Notes: a model not told the origin generated them from the sequence alone. A stretch of DNA of 64,000 nucleotides from Viridibacillus sp050279675 (GCF_050279675.1 NZ_JBNNUK010000005.1:124001-188000), one strand, 5' to 3'. Shown: positions 46,050 to 55,577, counted from the first letter of the stretch. Program-made: numbers and translations.

Positions 46050-46803
46050 GGGTCCCACCCCCTATAGTAGAAAGCGTGTTTAATAATAGGTTAAGGAACT
46101 CTTTTCTGTCCTTGTCTCCTCGGACTATTTCTGTGAAAAGGCGTCCATCTTTCATAAATAGCACTCGATTGCAATAACTTGCAGCAAAAGCGTCATGTGT
46201 GACCATTAAGATAGTCGAATCGTAGTCCTTGTTCAATACATTGAATGTATTTAGAAGATCTGTCGATGATTTAGAATCTAATGCTCCAGTTGGCTCATCT
46301 GCTAACACTAAACTTGGATTTGTAATAATTGCTCTTGCAACAGCAGCTCGTTGCTTTTGTCCTCCAGAAACTTGGTAAGGGTAAGAGTTTAAGATAGCTT
46401 CAATTCCCAGTATGTTGGCTATTTCTCGTACTTTAACTTCCATCTCCTGAGCTGGCCAATTGGCTAGTGAGAGTGGTAGTAGAATATTTTCTTGTATTGT
46501 TAAGGAATCTAGCAAATTGTAGTCTTGAAATATAAAGCCTAGATGCTTTCTTCGGAATTTAGCTAAATCCTTTTCCTTCATTGAGTTTACTGATTCACCC
46601 CCAATGACAATACTACCTGACGTCGGTTTATCAATTGTTGAAAGGATATTCAGCAATGTAGTTTTACCAGCTCCGGATGGTCCCATAACGCCAACGAATT
46701 CCCCTTTGTTAATCGTTACATCTACATGATGAAGAGCAGTATATATGTTGTTTTTTGCTCCAAAAACTTTATGTATCGCATTTCCTTTTAAAATTGCATC
46801 CAT
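46036..46803 (-). CDS. Bce-type ABC transporter ATP-binding protein
   Basis: 255 residues. The start at 46803 is supported by AAAGGAG upstream and by the homologous opening MDAILKGNAIHKVFG; a reading from 46914 would pass through the promoter box. Walker A is GPSGAGKTTLLN, the signature VSGGQKQRAAVARAI, Walker B LVLADEPTGALD. It powers the permease for peptide-antibiotic resistance. Transcribed from a promoter with a BceR-type box about 95 bases upstream. Confidence 0.93.
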   Translation of the reverse strand: MDAILKGNAIHKVFGAKNNIYTALHHVDVTINKGEFVGVMGPSGAGKTTLLNILSTIDKPTSGSIVIGGESVNSMKEKDLAKFRRKHLGFIFQDYNLLDSLTIQENILLPLSLANWPAQEMEVKVREIANILGIEAILNSYPYQVSGGQKQRAAVARAIITNPSLVLADEPTGALDSKSSTDLLNTFNVLNKDYDSTILMVTHDAFAASYCNRVLFMKDGRLFTEIVRGDKDRKEFLNLLLNTLSTIGGGTHEHV

Positions 46804-46897
46804 GTTAAAACTCCTTTCAAGAGTTAGTTTGTACTTTAACAATACATTGAAATCTGAGGCTTCTCCATCGATTTTCCAAACAAGTAGTTCCCGTAAC

Positions 46898-46911
46898 TTA
46901 CATTTTTGTAA
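46898..46911. promoter_or_regulatory. BceR-type operator box
   Basis: TTACATTTTTGTAA is a perfect inverted repeat of the form TTACA-N4-TGTAA, the consensus of BceR-family regulators, 95-108 bases before the transporter ATPase start. Confidence 0.75.
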
Positions 46912-47091
46912 CAATGGAAGTATGTTATATGGATTGACTTTGCGGGGGTACGTATTTATATAATAATTATAAAGTGGAGTTAAAAATAGGTGGATGTTGA
47001 AATTAATAGTGTAATTTGAAGATTTAATACATCTACAATTTTATAGAATAGATAATAAAAAATTCAACATAAAATTAAAGGCGGGGAAAAT

Positions 47092-47538
47092 ATGAAGCTA
47101 ATAGAAATAGATAAATCAAATTGGGGGGAAGTTGTTTTTTTAACAACAAATAATGCGAGTATGCCGACATTATGCGAAGAATTTGTCGCATCAAATGCAT
47201 TATCAATTGTGCAAGCGCAATTCGAAAAAACATGGATTACAAAGGCAATTGAAGTAGAAGGCAAATTAATTGGTTTTACTATGTATGGTTTCTCTGAAGA
47301 GCAGAACTTTTTTGAATTATGCAGAATAATGATTGATCGAAAGTTTCAAGGAAATGGTTATGGTCCTAAAGCAATTTTACTTGTAATAGAAGAGATGAAG
47401 AAACTAGAAGGATGCAACGAAATCTACTTATCAACTGAACCCAACAATGAGCGTGGGAAGAAAATATATGAGAAATTAGGCTTTAAGAATACGGGGCGCA
47501 TTGTTGATGGTGAGGAATTGTATTGTTTGAAGCTTTGA
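47092..47538 (+). CDS. GNAT acetyltransferase (BltD/PaiA-like)
   Basis: 148 residues. The acetyl-CoA motif is DRKFQGNGYGPKAI and the last helix-strand is NERGKKIYEKLGF. It resembles polyamine acetyltransferases of the Blt type, but the N-terminus (KLIEIDKSNWGEVV) is not decisive. The start has GGCGGGG upstream. It is followed by an unrelated hydrolase. Confidence 0.85.
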   Translation: MKLIEIDKSNWGEVVFLTTNNASMPTLCEEFVASNALSIVQAQFEKTWITKAIEVEGKLIGFTMYGFSEEQNFFELCRIMIDRKFQGNGYGPKAILLVIEEMKKLEGCNEIYLSTEPNNERGKKIYEKLGFKNTGRIVDGEELYCLKL

Positions 47539-47600
47539 TTACATAGTTCTAACTTGTATATAAAGAGAATCTGTTACTATAGAAAAATGAGGGGTCATGA

Positions 47601-48596
47601 ATGAATCAATTTACACCAGTTTGGGAGAACGTTTTGAACACTTTTCAGCAAGTAGATGCTTCGGGTGCTGCCATAATGGTTATGAAAGAAGGCCAGATTG
47701 TTGCAGAATCTTACACTGGTTTTCAAAGTAATGCCTTTGAAGCAAGAACTATGCAAAAGGATACATTATTTCATCTAGCTTCAGTTCGAAAAACATTTAT
47801 CGGTTTTGCTGTAGCTTACTTAATCCAGGAGGGGGTAATTCAATCACTTGAGCAAGAGATTTCACCGATATTCCCTGAAATAGATTGTGATATATTAAAG
47901 GGAGTTAGCATTCGCCATTTAATCACTCATACGCATGGGTTAAGACTAGTAAAAGGAGAACTTGAAAAAGAGTTTCGAGCAGGGACGAGTTGGGCTTATC
48001 GAAATATTGGCGTAGATTTATTGTCTGAAATCATTAAGAAAGCTTCAGCTAGAACAATTGCTAATATTGTTGAAACTGAAGTGTTAGTTCCTTGTGGTCT
48101 AACAGAGATTGGTTGGTATGGTGAACTGGACTCTAGACATGTTGAAGTGATTCGAAAAGAAAACGATCCACATTGGTATACAAGTAACAATGTAGATGGC
48201 AGCCAAATGAATATGTATGCTTCTGTTAGAGATTTAGCTAGATGGGGAGCACTACATTTATCTAAAGGAAAAGTAGACGGTAAACAATTAATACCTCTAG
48301 AGATATTTGATTACTGTACATCTGTTCAAAGCCCAAATACTTTACCATCGGACTATCCAAGGAATGGTTTCTTTTGGTTTGTCCAAGGAGCCTCATGTGA
48401 TCAAACAGAAATAGGTGAAGCGGTATCTAATGATGCTTATCAAATTCTCGGCTATACAAATGTTACTTTGTTAGTCATTCCAGAGCATGAGATAGTTGCG
48501 GTACGTGCTTTTAATAACTTCGGTTCACCAGTTGGATATGATTACTTAAAGGACGTTCGTGGTTTTGGGAATTGTGTGATGGACTGTTTGCAATAG
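47601..48596 (+). CDS. Serine hydrolase (beta-lactamase/D-Ala-peptidase fold), cytosolic
   Basis: 331 residues without a signal peptide. The catalytic SxxK is ASVRKTF and YxN is AYRNIG. The third motif (KTG) is not clear. Relatives act as esterases or peptidases. The lack of a signal suggests a cytosolic substrate, unlike the membrane-bound paralogue at 10791. The start has GAGGGG upstream. A hairpin terminator follows. Confidence 0.82.
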   Translation: MNQFTPVWENVLNTFQQVDASGAAIMVMKEGQIVAESYTGFQSNAFEARTMQKDTLFHLASVRKTFIGFAVAYLIQEGVIQSLEQEISPIFPEIDCDILKGVSIRHLITHTHGLRLVKGELEKEFRAGTSWAYRNIGVDLLSEIIKKASARTIANIVETEVLVPCGLTEIGWYGELDSRHVEVIRKENDPHWYTSNNVDGSQMNMYASVRDLARWGALHLSKGKVDGKQLIPLEIFDYCTSVQSPNTLPSDYPRNGFFWFVQGASCDQTEIGEAVSNDAYQILGYTNVTLLVIPEHEIVAVRAFNNFGSPVGYDYLKDVRGFGNCVMDCLQ

Positions 48597-48612
48597 AGAC
48601 ATGATGATTAAA

Positions 48613-48658
48613 TAGCTACTTCAAGAAAAGCAGTAATTTCTTGAAAGTAGTTATTTTT
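48613..48658 (+). terminator. Terminator after the serine hydrolase
   Basis: CTACTTCAAGAAA pairs with TTTCTTGAAAGTAG (one bulge), followed by TTATTTTT. Confidence 0.65.
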
Positions 48659-48705
48659 GTTTTATTAGTGGAGAAAATCTCAAATTTAATATTAAGACGA
48701 TTGCT

Positions 48706-49065
48706 GATTTGATCTATTCGACTCTTCATTTGACGCACTCAGAGAGTGATTTAACCTACTGGAGGGAACATTTAACCGATTCGGCTATTCATATGACGCA
48801 TTCAGAGAGTGATATAACCTACTGAGGGGGAGTATATAATCTACTCGAGTAATGATTTGGCCTATTCGGCTCTTCATTTAACCTATTCAGAGAGTAATAT
48901 AACCTACTGGAGGAAACATTTAATCGATTCGAAGTGTCAGAAACAAGATTCGATCTATTCATCTCTTCATTGGATTCATTCAGATAATGATTTAACCTAC
49001 TGAGGGGTGTATTTAACCTACTCGAGGAATGTTTTAACCTATTCGAACCAATAGGAACTTAATCT
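48706..49065 (+). repeat. 21-nt periodic intergenic repeat array
   Basis: About 17 units, mostly exactly 21 bases, of the form GATTTAACCTACTCGAGGAA, CATTTAACCTATTCAGAGAG and variants (one unit is 22 bases). Each unit reads as seven codons of type D-L-T-Y-S-x-x, but stops interrupt it, so it is not a gene. Related to the array at 63241-63800. Confidence 0.8.
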
Positions 49066-49281
49066 GATCAATTCATATTCATATTTGAATCACTCAGAAC
49101 GAGATTGTATTCTTATTCAGTGATAAAATAACTATTTTTAAAATTAAAGTTCTAATAAGTAAGAGCTAGCCGTTGATTTCGTATATAATGGTAAGATAGA
49201 GAAGAATTGAAATTCCACAGACCAATTGTCGAAGAAAGCTTGAATCATCTCAATTTTAATTTTAAAGGAGTTTGACATAAC

Positions 49282-49719
49282 TTGAGTAAAAAGTTTGAAA
49301 CAGAATTACCTGAAGACTATGCAGAACTAAAAAAAGAAGCGAATTACACGTCTAGCTGGAGAGATCGTCTATCAGCAGTAATTGAGCTAAGTACTTGTAA
49401 ACACCCTAAAGTAATCGACCTTCTTAAAAACCGTATGGAAAATGATACAGTTTACAAAGTACAAGAGGCTGCTTACAAAGCTCTAATTGCATTTGGAGAA
49501 AATGTAGAGCCACCTAAAGTACAAAAATTTGATATTATCAAAGGTACTGATAAGATCCTAATCCGTGTGAAGAAAAGTTTACCAGCTGATCACACATTTG
49601 AAGACTTCGCTGGAAAACTTGAACGTATGCGCCTTGATGTATACGATGCATACGAAGGTCATAAAGGTAAAGAATTCAAAACATGGCTTGAACAAAAATG
49701 GTCAAGCTTAAATAAATAA
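49282..49719 (+). CDS. HEAT-repeat domain protein
   Basis: 145 residues from a TTG with AAAGGAG upstream. Two HEAT-like helical pairs (WRDRLSAVIELSTCKHPKVI and YKVQEAAYKALIAFG) are followed by a charged C-terminal domain that looks like a DUF2610-type or Ribbon-helix tail. Such short Bacillus proteins bind other proteins. It is monocistronic with a strong terminator. Confidence 0.75.
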   Translation: MSKKFETELPEDYAELKKEANYTSSWRDRLSAVIELSTCKHPKVIDLLKNRMENDTVYKVQEAAYKALIAFGENVEPPKVQKFDIIKGTDKILIRVKKSLPADHTFEDFAGKLERMRLDVYDAYEGHKGKEFKTWLEQKWSSLNK

Positions 49720-49785
49720 TTCATTTATTTAAAAACAAGTAGTTGCTTAATGAACTGAAAAACTAAAGCATCTAAAATTCCATAC

Positions 49786-49832
49786 AAAAGGCGACATGGC
49801 GTTCAATTCTAGCCATGTCGCCTTTATTTTTA
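49786..49832 (+). terminator. Strong terminator
   Basis: Fourteen-base-pair stem AAAGGCGACATGGC/GCCATGTCGCCTTT followed by ATTTTTAT. Confidence 0.8.
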
Positions 49833-50266
49833 TGTTTTACTGCAAATCGCTCCATCAAATGTTGTTTCTAAAAAAATAGCCCCATAAATTCACCATCAGC
49901 CTATAGATTCTTCATCTTTTTTCAAAATCATAATAAAATATAAGGTTTTTCTGTAAAATGATGATTCCTTCCCTACAATAAACCTTTGTTAATATTATCA
50001 TTCCTCAATAGTGAAAAAAATGTATTTCCTTATAATAAGAAATAACAGATTGTATCTGAACAATTTATGACTAGTGTGATATTAATGATAATTAAAAGAG
50101 GAGTGGCAAAGTGAAAAATATAACTTGAATGTTGTTAAACCTGTGCTTGTTAAAAATCTGTTTCTAATGAGTTAAGTACAGGTTAATTCAAATAATGATC
50201 CCGACAAGTCTTGAACCAATAATCCCGACCTTTTCGAGATTATTATTTTTAGGGAATAATTTCCAA
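49833..50266 (+). other. Gene-less stretch, possible short transcript
   Basis: About 430 bases with no credible coding frame. It holds a hairpin AACCTGT/ACAGGTT (about 50138-50183) and a plus-strand terminator at 50218-50250, so a small RNA may end here. No known RNA family recognised. Confidence 0.35.
50218..50250 (+). terminator. Plus-strand terminator without an upstream gene
   Basis: AATAATC pairs with GATTATT with inner CCGA/TCGA, followed by ATTTTTAG. Confidence 0.5.
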
Positions 50267-51931
50267 TTAAACCTCAATAATAACCGGCAAAATCATCGGC
50301 TTTCTTTTTGTCTCAGCATTTATATACTGGCCAACTGATTTTCTTATCTTTTTCTTCATCTTATTTATACTACCATCCAATGATTCATTAACGGTTGCTT
50401 TAACAATGTCATTTACATTTCTTATCAGCTCCTCGGAATCTTTTGCGTAAACGAATCCACGACTAATGGTGTTAGGTTCAGAAATAAATGCGCCATCTGT
50501 TTTAATGATGGTTACTACAATGACGAGCATACCGTCTTCAGATAGCTGTTTCCGATCTCTCAATACAATATCCTCTACTTCACCAATACCGATTCCATCA
50601 ACGTAAGTATCTCCAGCAGGGACTTTTCGAGTTTGACGAGCTAGTGAGTTTTCAATATCGACGACATCACCGTTTTTAATGATGAAGGTATTGTCTTTTT
50701 CTATGCCAACGGATTCAGCTAATAAGCGGTGTAGGTATAACATTCTATATTCACCGTGAATGGGAATAAAATATTTAGGTTTCATTAATGTTAACATTAG
50801 TTTTAGGTCCTCTTGATAACCGTGTCCTGATACGTGCATTCCTGTTTTACTAGCAGATCCATAAATAACTTTGGCTCCCATTTGAAAGAAGCTATCTACT
50901 ATCCGCGATACATCTTTTTCATTCCCGGGAATAGGGGATGCAGCAAAAATAACAGTGTCATCAGGTAACACTTTTACTTCCCGATGATTCGAAGTCGATA
51001 AGCGAGAAAGGGCAGCTAGTGTTTCCCCTTGACTGCCTGTACATAAAATCACGACATCCTCAGGAGGTAAATACTTTACGTCGCGTGCTTCGATTAGTAA
51101 ACCATCTGGTATATCTAGATACCCGCGTTCTACTGCAACAGATACGACATTCAGCATACTACGACCAAGCAGCGCAAGCTTTCGATTTGTTTTTAATGTT
51201 GCATGAACGATTTGCTGAATACGATTTACATTTGAAGCAAAGGTGGAAATAATAATTTTACGCTTAGCTTTCATAAAGGCGGCTTCAATATGTTCACCTA
51301 CCAATTGTTCAGAAGGAGTAGAGCCAGGGCGTTCTGCATTTGTACTTTCGGATATGAGGAGTAATACCCCCTGTGTACCAATCTCACTCATTTTATGAAT
51401 ATCAGAATATTGATCATTCATTGGTGTTAAATCGAATTTAAAGTCTCCTGTATGAACGACCTTTCCTTCAGATGTGTCAAAGACAATGCCTAAACAATCG
51501 GGTATACTGTGGCTTGTTCTAAAAAAACTTACAGCGATTTCACCAAAATCTAACTTTGAATCTGAGTTGATTTGTACCAATTCTGTAGTCCTAAAAAGTT
51601 TATGTTCTTTTAATTTTAGTTCAATTAATCCGAGTGTAAAACGAGTAGCATATATCGGAACATTTAATTTCTTCAAAAAGTATGGAATTCCACCAATGTG
51701 GTCCTCATGCCCATGAGTTACCACTAAAGCTCTAATTTTTTCCTTGTTTTCTTGTAAATAATCGATATCAGGGATGATAAGATCAATCCCTAATAAGCTT
51801 TCATCCGGAAATTTAGCGCCACAATCGACGATAACAATATCATCTGCGTACTGTATAACATACATATTTTTACCTATTTCATTGATACCACCTAAGGCGA
51901 AAATAGATAATGTTTTATTACTTAGTGTCAA
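50267..51931 (-). CDS. rnjA: Ribonuclease J1-type protein
   Basis: 554 residues, the usual length of RNase J1. The metallo-beta-lactamase site is VTHGHEDHIGG, with further ligands in HTGDFKFD and HGEYRMLYLHRLL; the beta-CASP core includes STNAERPGST, SGHGYQEDL and IHGEYR. It has endo- and 5'-3' exonuclease activity in mRNA decay. The start is TTG, with AGGAGG eight bases upstream. It is alone here, without the rpoY gene that often precedes rnjA in Bacillus, so it may be a second copy. Confidence 0.88.
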   Translation of the reverse strand: MTLSNKTLSIFALGGINEIGKNMYVIQYADDIVIVDCGAKFPDESLLGIDLIIPDIDYLQENKEKIRALVVTHGHEDHIGGIPYFLKKLNVPIYATRFTLGLIELKLKEHKLFRTTELVQINSDSKLDFGEIAVSFFRTSHSIPDCLGIVFDTSEGKVVHTGDFKFDLTPMNDQYSDIHKMSEIGTQGVLLLISESTNAERPGSTPSEQLVGEHIEAAFMKAKRKIIISTFASNVNRIQQIVHATLKTNRKLALLGRSMLNVVSVAVERGYLDIPDGLLIEARDVKYLPPEDVVILCTGSQGETLAALSRLSTSNHREVKVLPDDTVIFAASPIPGNEKDVSRIVDSFFQMGAKVIYGSASKTGMHVSGHGYQEDLKLMLTLMKPKYFIPIHGEYRMLYLHRLLAESVGIEKDNTFIIKNGDVVDIENSLARQTRKVPAGDTYVDGIGIGEVEDIVLRDRKQLSEDGMLVIVVTIIKTDGAFISEPNTISRGFVYAKDSEELIRNVNDIVKATVNESLDGSINKMKKKIRKSVGQYINAETKRKPMILPVIIEV

Positions 51932-52140
51932 TATTATATCCTCCTACTCGATTATTCTTTTTCCATATGGGGGTGCAATATAGTTTGTTTCACTTCATTC
52001 TTTAGTATTGCTTTTGAGTCATTTTTCTATACGAAAGCACTTAATGTAGAAAGATTAAGTGATTTAAAAATGATTTTATCCGTAAACTAGTGGAAGTGTT
52101 CGATCATATTCCAAGTGCTTTAGTTGAACAAGACTATTGA

Positions 52141-52180
52141 AAAAAGATGACCCAGGTTATAACCTGGGTCATCTTTTTTC
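52141..52180. terminator. Bidirectional terminator
   Basis: GATGACCCAGGTT pairs with AACCTGGGTCATC around a three-base loop; T runs on both sides. Confidence 0.75.
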
Positions 52181-52440
52181 GTTTAATTTTTCTTGAATAA
52201 CTTCTTTTATTTCAACAGTACATTTTATTTTCGCGCCACAAAACGACTTGTTCTTTTTCGCTTGGCTATCCGCTGTTTCGGCCGACCAATTTTGATTACG
52301 ACGTAACTCGCATGAAATCGTAGAAGCGTTGCGTTTTAAACGTTTCGCAATCGATAGTATCGAATAGCCCAGTTCAAGTAAAGTCTCTATTTTCACACGT
52401 TCTGATATGAGCTTCTTTTCTTTTGTCTTAGGTGTTGAAC
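52169..52440 (-). pseudogene. N-terminal remnant of an IS30-family transposase
   Basis: The minus-strand frame reads VKIETLLELGYSILSIAKRL, then KRNASTISCELRRNQNW, the DNA-binding helix-turn-helix of IS30 transposases. The catalytic DDE domain and the left end are missing. Upstream residues (STPKTKEKKLIS) extend the fragment to about 52440. It is a relic of a past insertion. Confidence 0.75.
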
Positions 52441-52514
52441 TTAATATTACAATTCGTCTAGTGTAAAAAAGAATTTGCTAATTTTACTATATCTATATAC
52501 TTTTATAAATATTA

Positions 52515-52612
52515 TCCGATATATAATGGTATAAGTATATTGACCTTTAAAAATGGAGATAAGTGATAGGGTGAAAATACTTAGAGACTAGATTTTATAT
52601 TACGAATATTGA
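52515..52612 (+). repeat. Diverged direct repeat, copy 1
   Basis: CGATATAT..ATAAGTA.ATTG at the left, GGGTGAAAATACTTAGAGAC in the middle and AATATTGAC at the right. Paired with the copy at 52655-52755. Confidence 0.6.
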
Positions 52613-52654
52613 CATTTACTACAATAAAAAATTTAAAGATAATTTATTTAGTAA

Positions 52655-52755
52655 ACGATATATTTAATCGCATAAGTAGATTGGCTTTGAAATTGGAAGT
52701 GAATAGTAGGGTAAAAATACTTAGTGATTAGAATTCCAGTATTAATATTGACCAA
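52655..52755 (+). repeat. Diverged direct repeat, copy 2
   Basis: CGATATATTTAATCGCATAA at the left, GGGTAAAAATACTTAGTGAT in the middle and ATATTGACC at the right. It lies 89 bases before the start of the chitin-active gene. Confidence 0.6.
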
Positions 52756-52843
52756 TTTAGTTTTCATCTTTTTGCATCAAAATCCTCGAACATAGATATT
52801 TATTTGTCATGTAATAAGTAGAAAAGTAAAGGGGATTAACACA

Positions 52844-54214
52844 ATGAATAATAAACTTTCATTTGGTTTAACAAAAATAAATAAAAGAAAAACGGGAGTA
52901 AGTGCATTTATATTAGCAACAGGTATTTTGAGTATTACATTAATACCTGAGAGCGTAGATGCTCATGGATTTGTGGAAAAACCTGGTAGCCGCGCTGCGT
53001 TATGTAGCTCAAATTATGGAGCTCTTAACTTGAGTTGTGGAAATGTAATGTATGAACCTCAGAGTTTAGAGGCACCAAAGGGATTTCCACAAGATGGGCC
53101 GGCAGATGGAGTAATTGCTTCAGCTGGAGGTAAGTTTGGTGGGATCCTTGACCAACAAACTACTGACCGTTGGTTTAAGAATACGCTCAATGGTGGCGAA
53201 AATACTTTCACATGGAAATATACTGCACCGCATCCAACGAGCAAATGGCACTATTATATTACAAAAAAGGGGTGGAATCCTAATAAACCTCTAACCCGTG
53301 CTGATTTTGAACCAATTGGAGTGATACAACATAATGGTTCTGCAGCATCTAATAATCTATCGCATAAAATTAATCTACCAACAGATCGAAGTGGATACCA
53401 TGTGATTCTGGCTGTTTGGGATGTAGCTGATACTGCGAATGCCTTCTATAATGTAATCGATGTGAATTTAATAAATAATCAAAAACCGGATACAGAAGCT
53501 CCAACTCAACCACAAGAATTAAAAGTAGAGAGAGTTACAGCGAACAGTGTGAAATTAAACTGGAAGCCCTCTATAGATAACGTAGGTGTGAAAGAGTATC
53601 AAGTATTACGTGATGGACATGTAATTGGAACAGTACCAGGAACAACATTTACAGATGGAAAATTAACGGCTAATACAGAATATACATATACTGTAAAGGC
53701 TGTAGATGCAGCAGGAAATGTTTCTCAAAAAAGTGAATCTGTTATTGCAAAGACAGGAAATGAAGTTCCAGATACCGAAGCACCAACTCAACCCAAAGGA
53801 CTACATAGTATGGGAGAAACAATGTCTAGTGTGAGCTTAATGTGGAGCCCTTCGGAAGACAATGTCGCAGTTGATCATTATGTTGTATACAAAGAAACAA
53901 TAAATGGACAAATGACAACGGTCGGAACATCCAACACTACATCATTTATGGACAAGAACCTACAATCAAATACAACATTTAAGTATACAGTTACCGCAGT
54001 TGATGCAGCAGGAAATGAATCGATTAAAAGTAACACTCTTACTGTAACTACAAAAGAGCAAAGTACAACTTATGAACAATGGGATCCATCTAAAGCATAT
54101 ACAAAAGGTGATAGAGTAACACACCAGGGGAAAAACTATGAAGCAGTTCAAAGTTATCAAGGAAATAGTGATCCAAACTGGATATTTGCTTTATCTTTAT
54201 GGAAAGAGATTTAA
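52844..54214 (+). CDS. Chitin-active AA10 lytic polysaccharide monooxygenase with two Fn3 and a chitin-binding domain
   Basis: 456 residues, secreted. The signal peptide ends at VDA/HGF, leaving an N-terminal His that forms the copper histidine brace; the second His is in YTAPHPTSKWHYYI. The AA10 domain runs to about residue 205, followed by Fn3 domains at about 217-303 and 310-405 and a CBM5/12 domain (WDPSKAYTKGDRVTHQGKNY). It oxidises crystalline chitin. The start has AAAGGGG upstream. Two diverged repeats and a long AT-rich leader precede it. Confidence 0.93.
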   Translation: MNNKLSFGLTKINKRKTGVSAFILATGILSITLIPESVDAHGFVEKPGSRAALCSSNYGALNLSCGNVMYEPQSLEAPKGFPQDGPADGVIASAGGKFGGILDQQTTDRWFKNTLNGGENTFTWKYTAPHPTSKWHYYITKKGWNPNKPLTRADFEPIGVIQHNGSAASNNLSHKINLPTDRSGYHVILAVWDVADTANAFYNVIDVNLINNQKPDTEAPTQPQELKVERVTANSVKLNWKPSIDNVGVKEYQVLRDGHVIGTVPGTTFTDGKLTANTEYTYTVKAVDAAGNVSQKSESVIAKTGNEVPDTEAPTQPKGLHSMGETMSSVSLMWSPSEDNVAVDHYVVYKETINGQMTTVGTSNTTSFMDKNLQSNTTFKYTVTAVDAAGNESIKSNTLTVTTKEQSTTYEQWDPSKAYTKGDRVTHQGKNYEAVQSYQGNSDPNWIFALSLWKEI

Positions 54215-54447
54215 TTTAGGTAAACTTAATAGAGATAGATAGCTTAGAGGGTTTTGGTGTAAAAAGATGAAAATGAACATGATATTGGTTATAAATATAA
54301 ACATAAATATGTACACTTTCGCTTGCGTAAGGATGTACAAAATTACTCGTTTTCTTTCACAAAATGATCTTTTAATCGATAAGAATCTCAACAATTGTAA
54401 CGACTGTTGCGTGAAATGCGATTTAGAGTTCAGATAGTTCTTTTTTA
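54215..54447. other. Gene-less stretch
   Basis: AT-rich, no credible gene; runs up to the first copy of the palindromic repeat. Confidence 0.4.
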
Positions 54448-54477
54448 TTCAACTAAAGGGTCAGGTTAGTTGAAGAA
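54448..54477 (+). repeat. Short palindromic repeat, copy 1 of 7
   Basis: TTCAACTAA, then AGGGTCAGG, then TTAGTTGAA: inverted arms around a G-rich centre. Confidence 0.75.
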
Positions 54478-54566
54478 GAAATTTCTGGAATAATAATCTA
54501 TTTATTGTTAATGTTAAGACATCAATAATTTATAGATATAGGAAAATCGAAAGAGGTGTGTGGATT

Positions 54567-55112
54567 ATGTTAGTACATAAGGTTGATGATGAGGTCTCTT
54601 TGAGATTGTTTCATAAAGATGATTCAGAAGAGTTCTATGATTTAACGATTAATTCAAAGTCCTATTTAAAAGAGTGGCTTGGTTGGCTCGAATATACAAA
54701 GAGCATTGAAGATACTGCACAAAATATTCAATCAAGATGTAATGAGCTTGTTGAAAATGGGGGATATCCACAATCATTCGCAATTATATATAATGGGGAA
54801 ATTGCGGGTACAATCGGATTTAATGAAATATATAAGGCTAACAAAATAGGTGTCGTGGGTTATTGGTTGGGTGAAAAATTTCAAGGCAAAGGTATAATGT
54901 CTAAGGCATTCAAAGCAGTAATTGATTACGGTTTTAATGACCTTAAACTAAATCGAATTGAAGTTAGGATCGCAGTTGAAAATAAAAAAAGTAGAGCGCT
55001 TCCTGAAAGATTCGGCTTTAAGAAGGAAGGGGAAATAAGACAAGCAGAGTGGTTATATGACCATTATGTAGATCACATCATTTATGGGCTTTTAGCTAAT
55101 GAATGGAAATAA
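54567..55112 (+). CDS. GNAT acetyltransferase (YdaF/RimL-type)
   Basis: 181 residues from the ATG at 54567 (GAGGTGTG upstream). It opens LVHKVDDEVSLRLFHKDDSE and has LGEKFQGKGIMSKAFKA for acetyl-CoA binding, then the NKKSRALPERFGF end. The type acetylates ribosomal-protein N-termini or small amines; the target is unknown. Palindromic repeats lie on both sides. Confidence 0.88.
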   Translation: MLVHKVDDEVSLRLFHKDDSEEFYDLTINSKSYLKEWLGWLEYTKSIEDTAQNIQSRCNELVENGGYPQSFAIIYNGEIAGTIGFNEIYKANKIGVVGYWLGEKFQGKGIMSKAFKAVIDYGFNDLKLNRIEVRIAVENKKSRALPERFGFKKEGEIRQAEWLYDHYVDHIIYGLLANEWK

Positions 55113-55161
55113 GCCATTCAAATGTAAAACATCTTTGAGCTGTTCAGACAGCTCTTTTTTA

Positions 55162-55190
55162 TTCAACTAAAGGGGCAGGTTTGTTGAAGA
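55162..55190 (+). repeat. Short palindromic repeat, copy 2 of 7
   Basis: TTCAACTAA, AGGGGCAGG, TTTGTTGAA, same orientation as copy 1. Confidence 0.75.
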
Positions 55191-55220
55191 AGGATTTACA
55201 ATAAAGATTCTGAAAGGTGG

Positions 55221-55577
55221 ATGGCTTCTTTGAATAAATTTTTATTGCACATTGAGGGGTTAGCAGTTCTGGTGTTAACCATTTATTTTTACTTCCATCT
55301 GCAATTTAGTTGGATAGTGTTTCTGGTTTTGTTGTTAGCACCAGACTTGTCAGCACTTGGATACTTAAAAAACGTTAAGGTTGGTTCAATACTGTATAAT
55401 TTATTTCATACATACACCATTCCAGTAGTAATAATGATATGCGGTTTATTGACAAATAACAGTAACATTATAATGATTAGTTTAATTTGGATAGCCCATA
55501 TCGGGATGGATAGAATGCTTGGTTATGGATTGAAATATCCAACAAAATTTCAAGATACTCATCTTAATCGTGTTTGA
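55221..55577 (+). CDS. DUF4260 family membrane protein
   Basis: 118 residues, three to four helices (LHIEGLAVLVLTIYFYFHL, IVFLVLLLAPDLSALGY, IPVVIMICGLLT). The conserved APDLSALGYL and HIGMDRMLGYGLKYP identify DUF4260, of unknown function, common in mobile accessory loci. The start has AAAGGTGG upstream. Confidence 0.82.
   Translation: MASLNKFLLHIEGLAVLVLTIYFYFHLQFSWIVFLVLLLAPDLSALGYLKNVKVGSILYNLFHTYTIPVVIMICGLLTNNSNIIMISLIWIAHIGMDRMLGYGLKYPTKFQDTHLNRV

Noticed and set aside
46803..46914. Start of the Bce-type ATPase at 46914
   Set aside because: The frame is open there, but it runs through the BceR-type box and promoter. The ATG at 46803 has AAAGGAG and matches the family's N-terminus.
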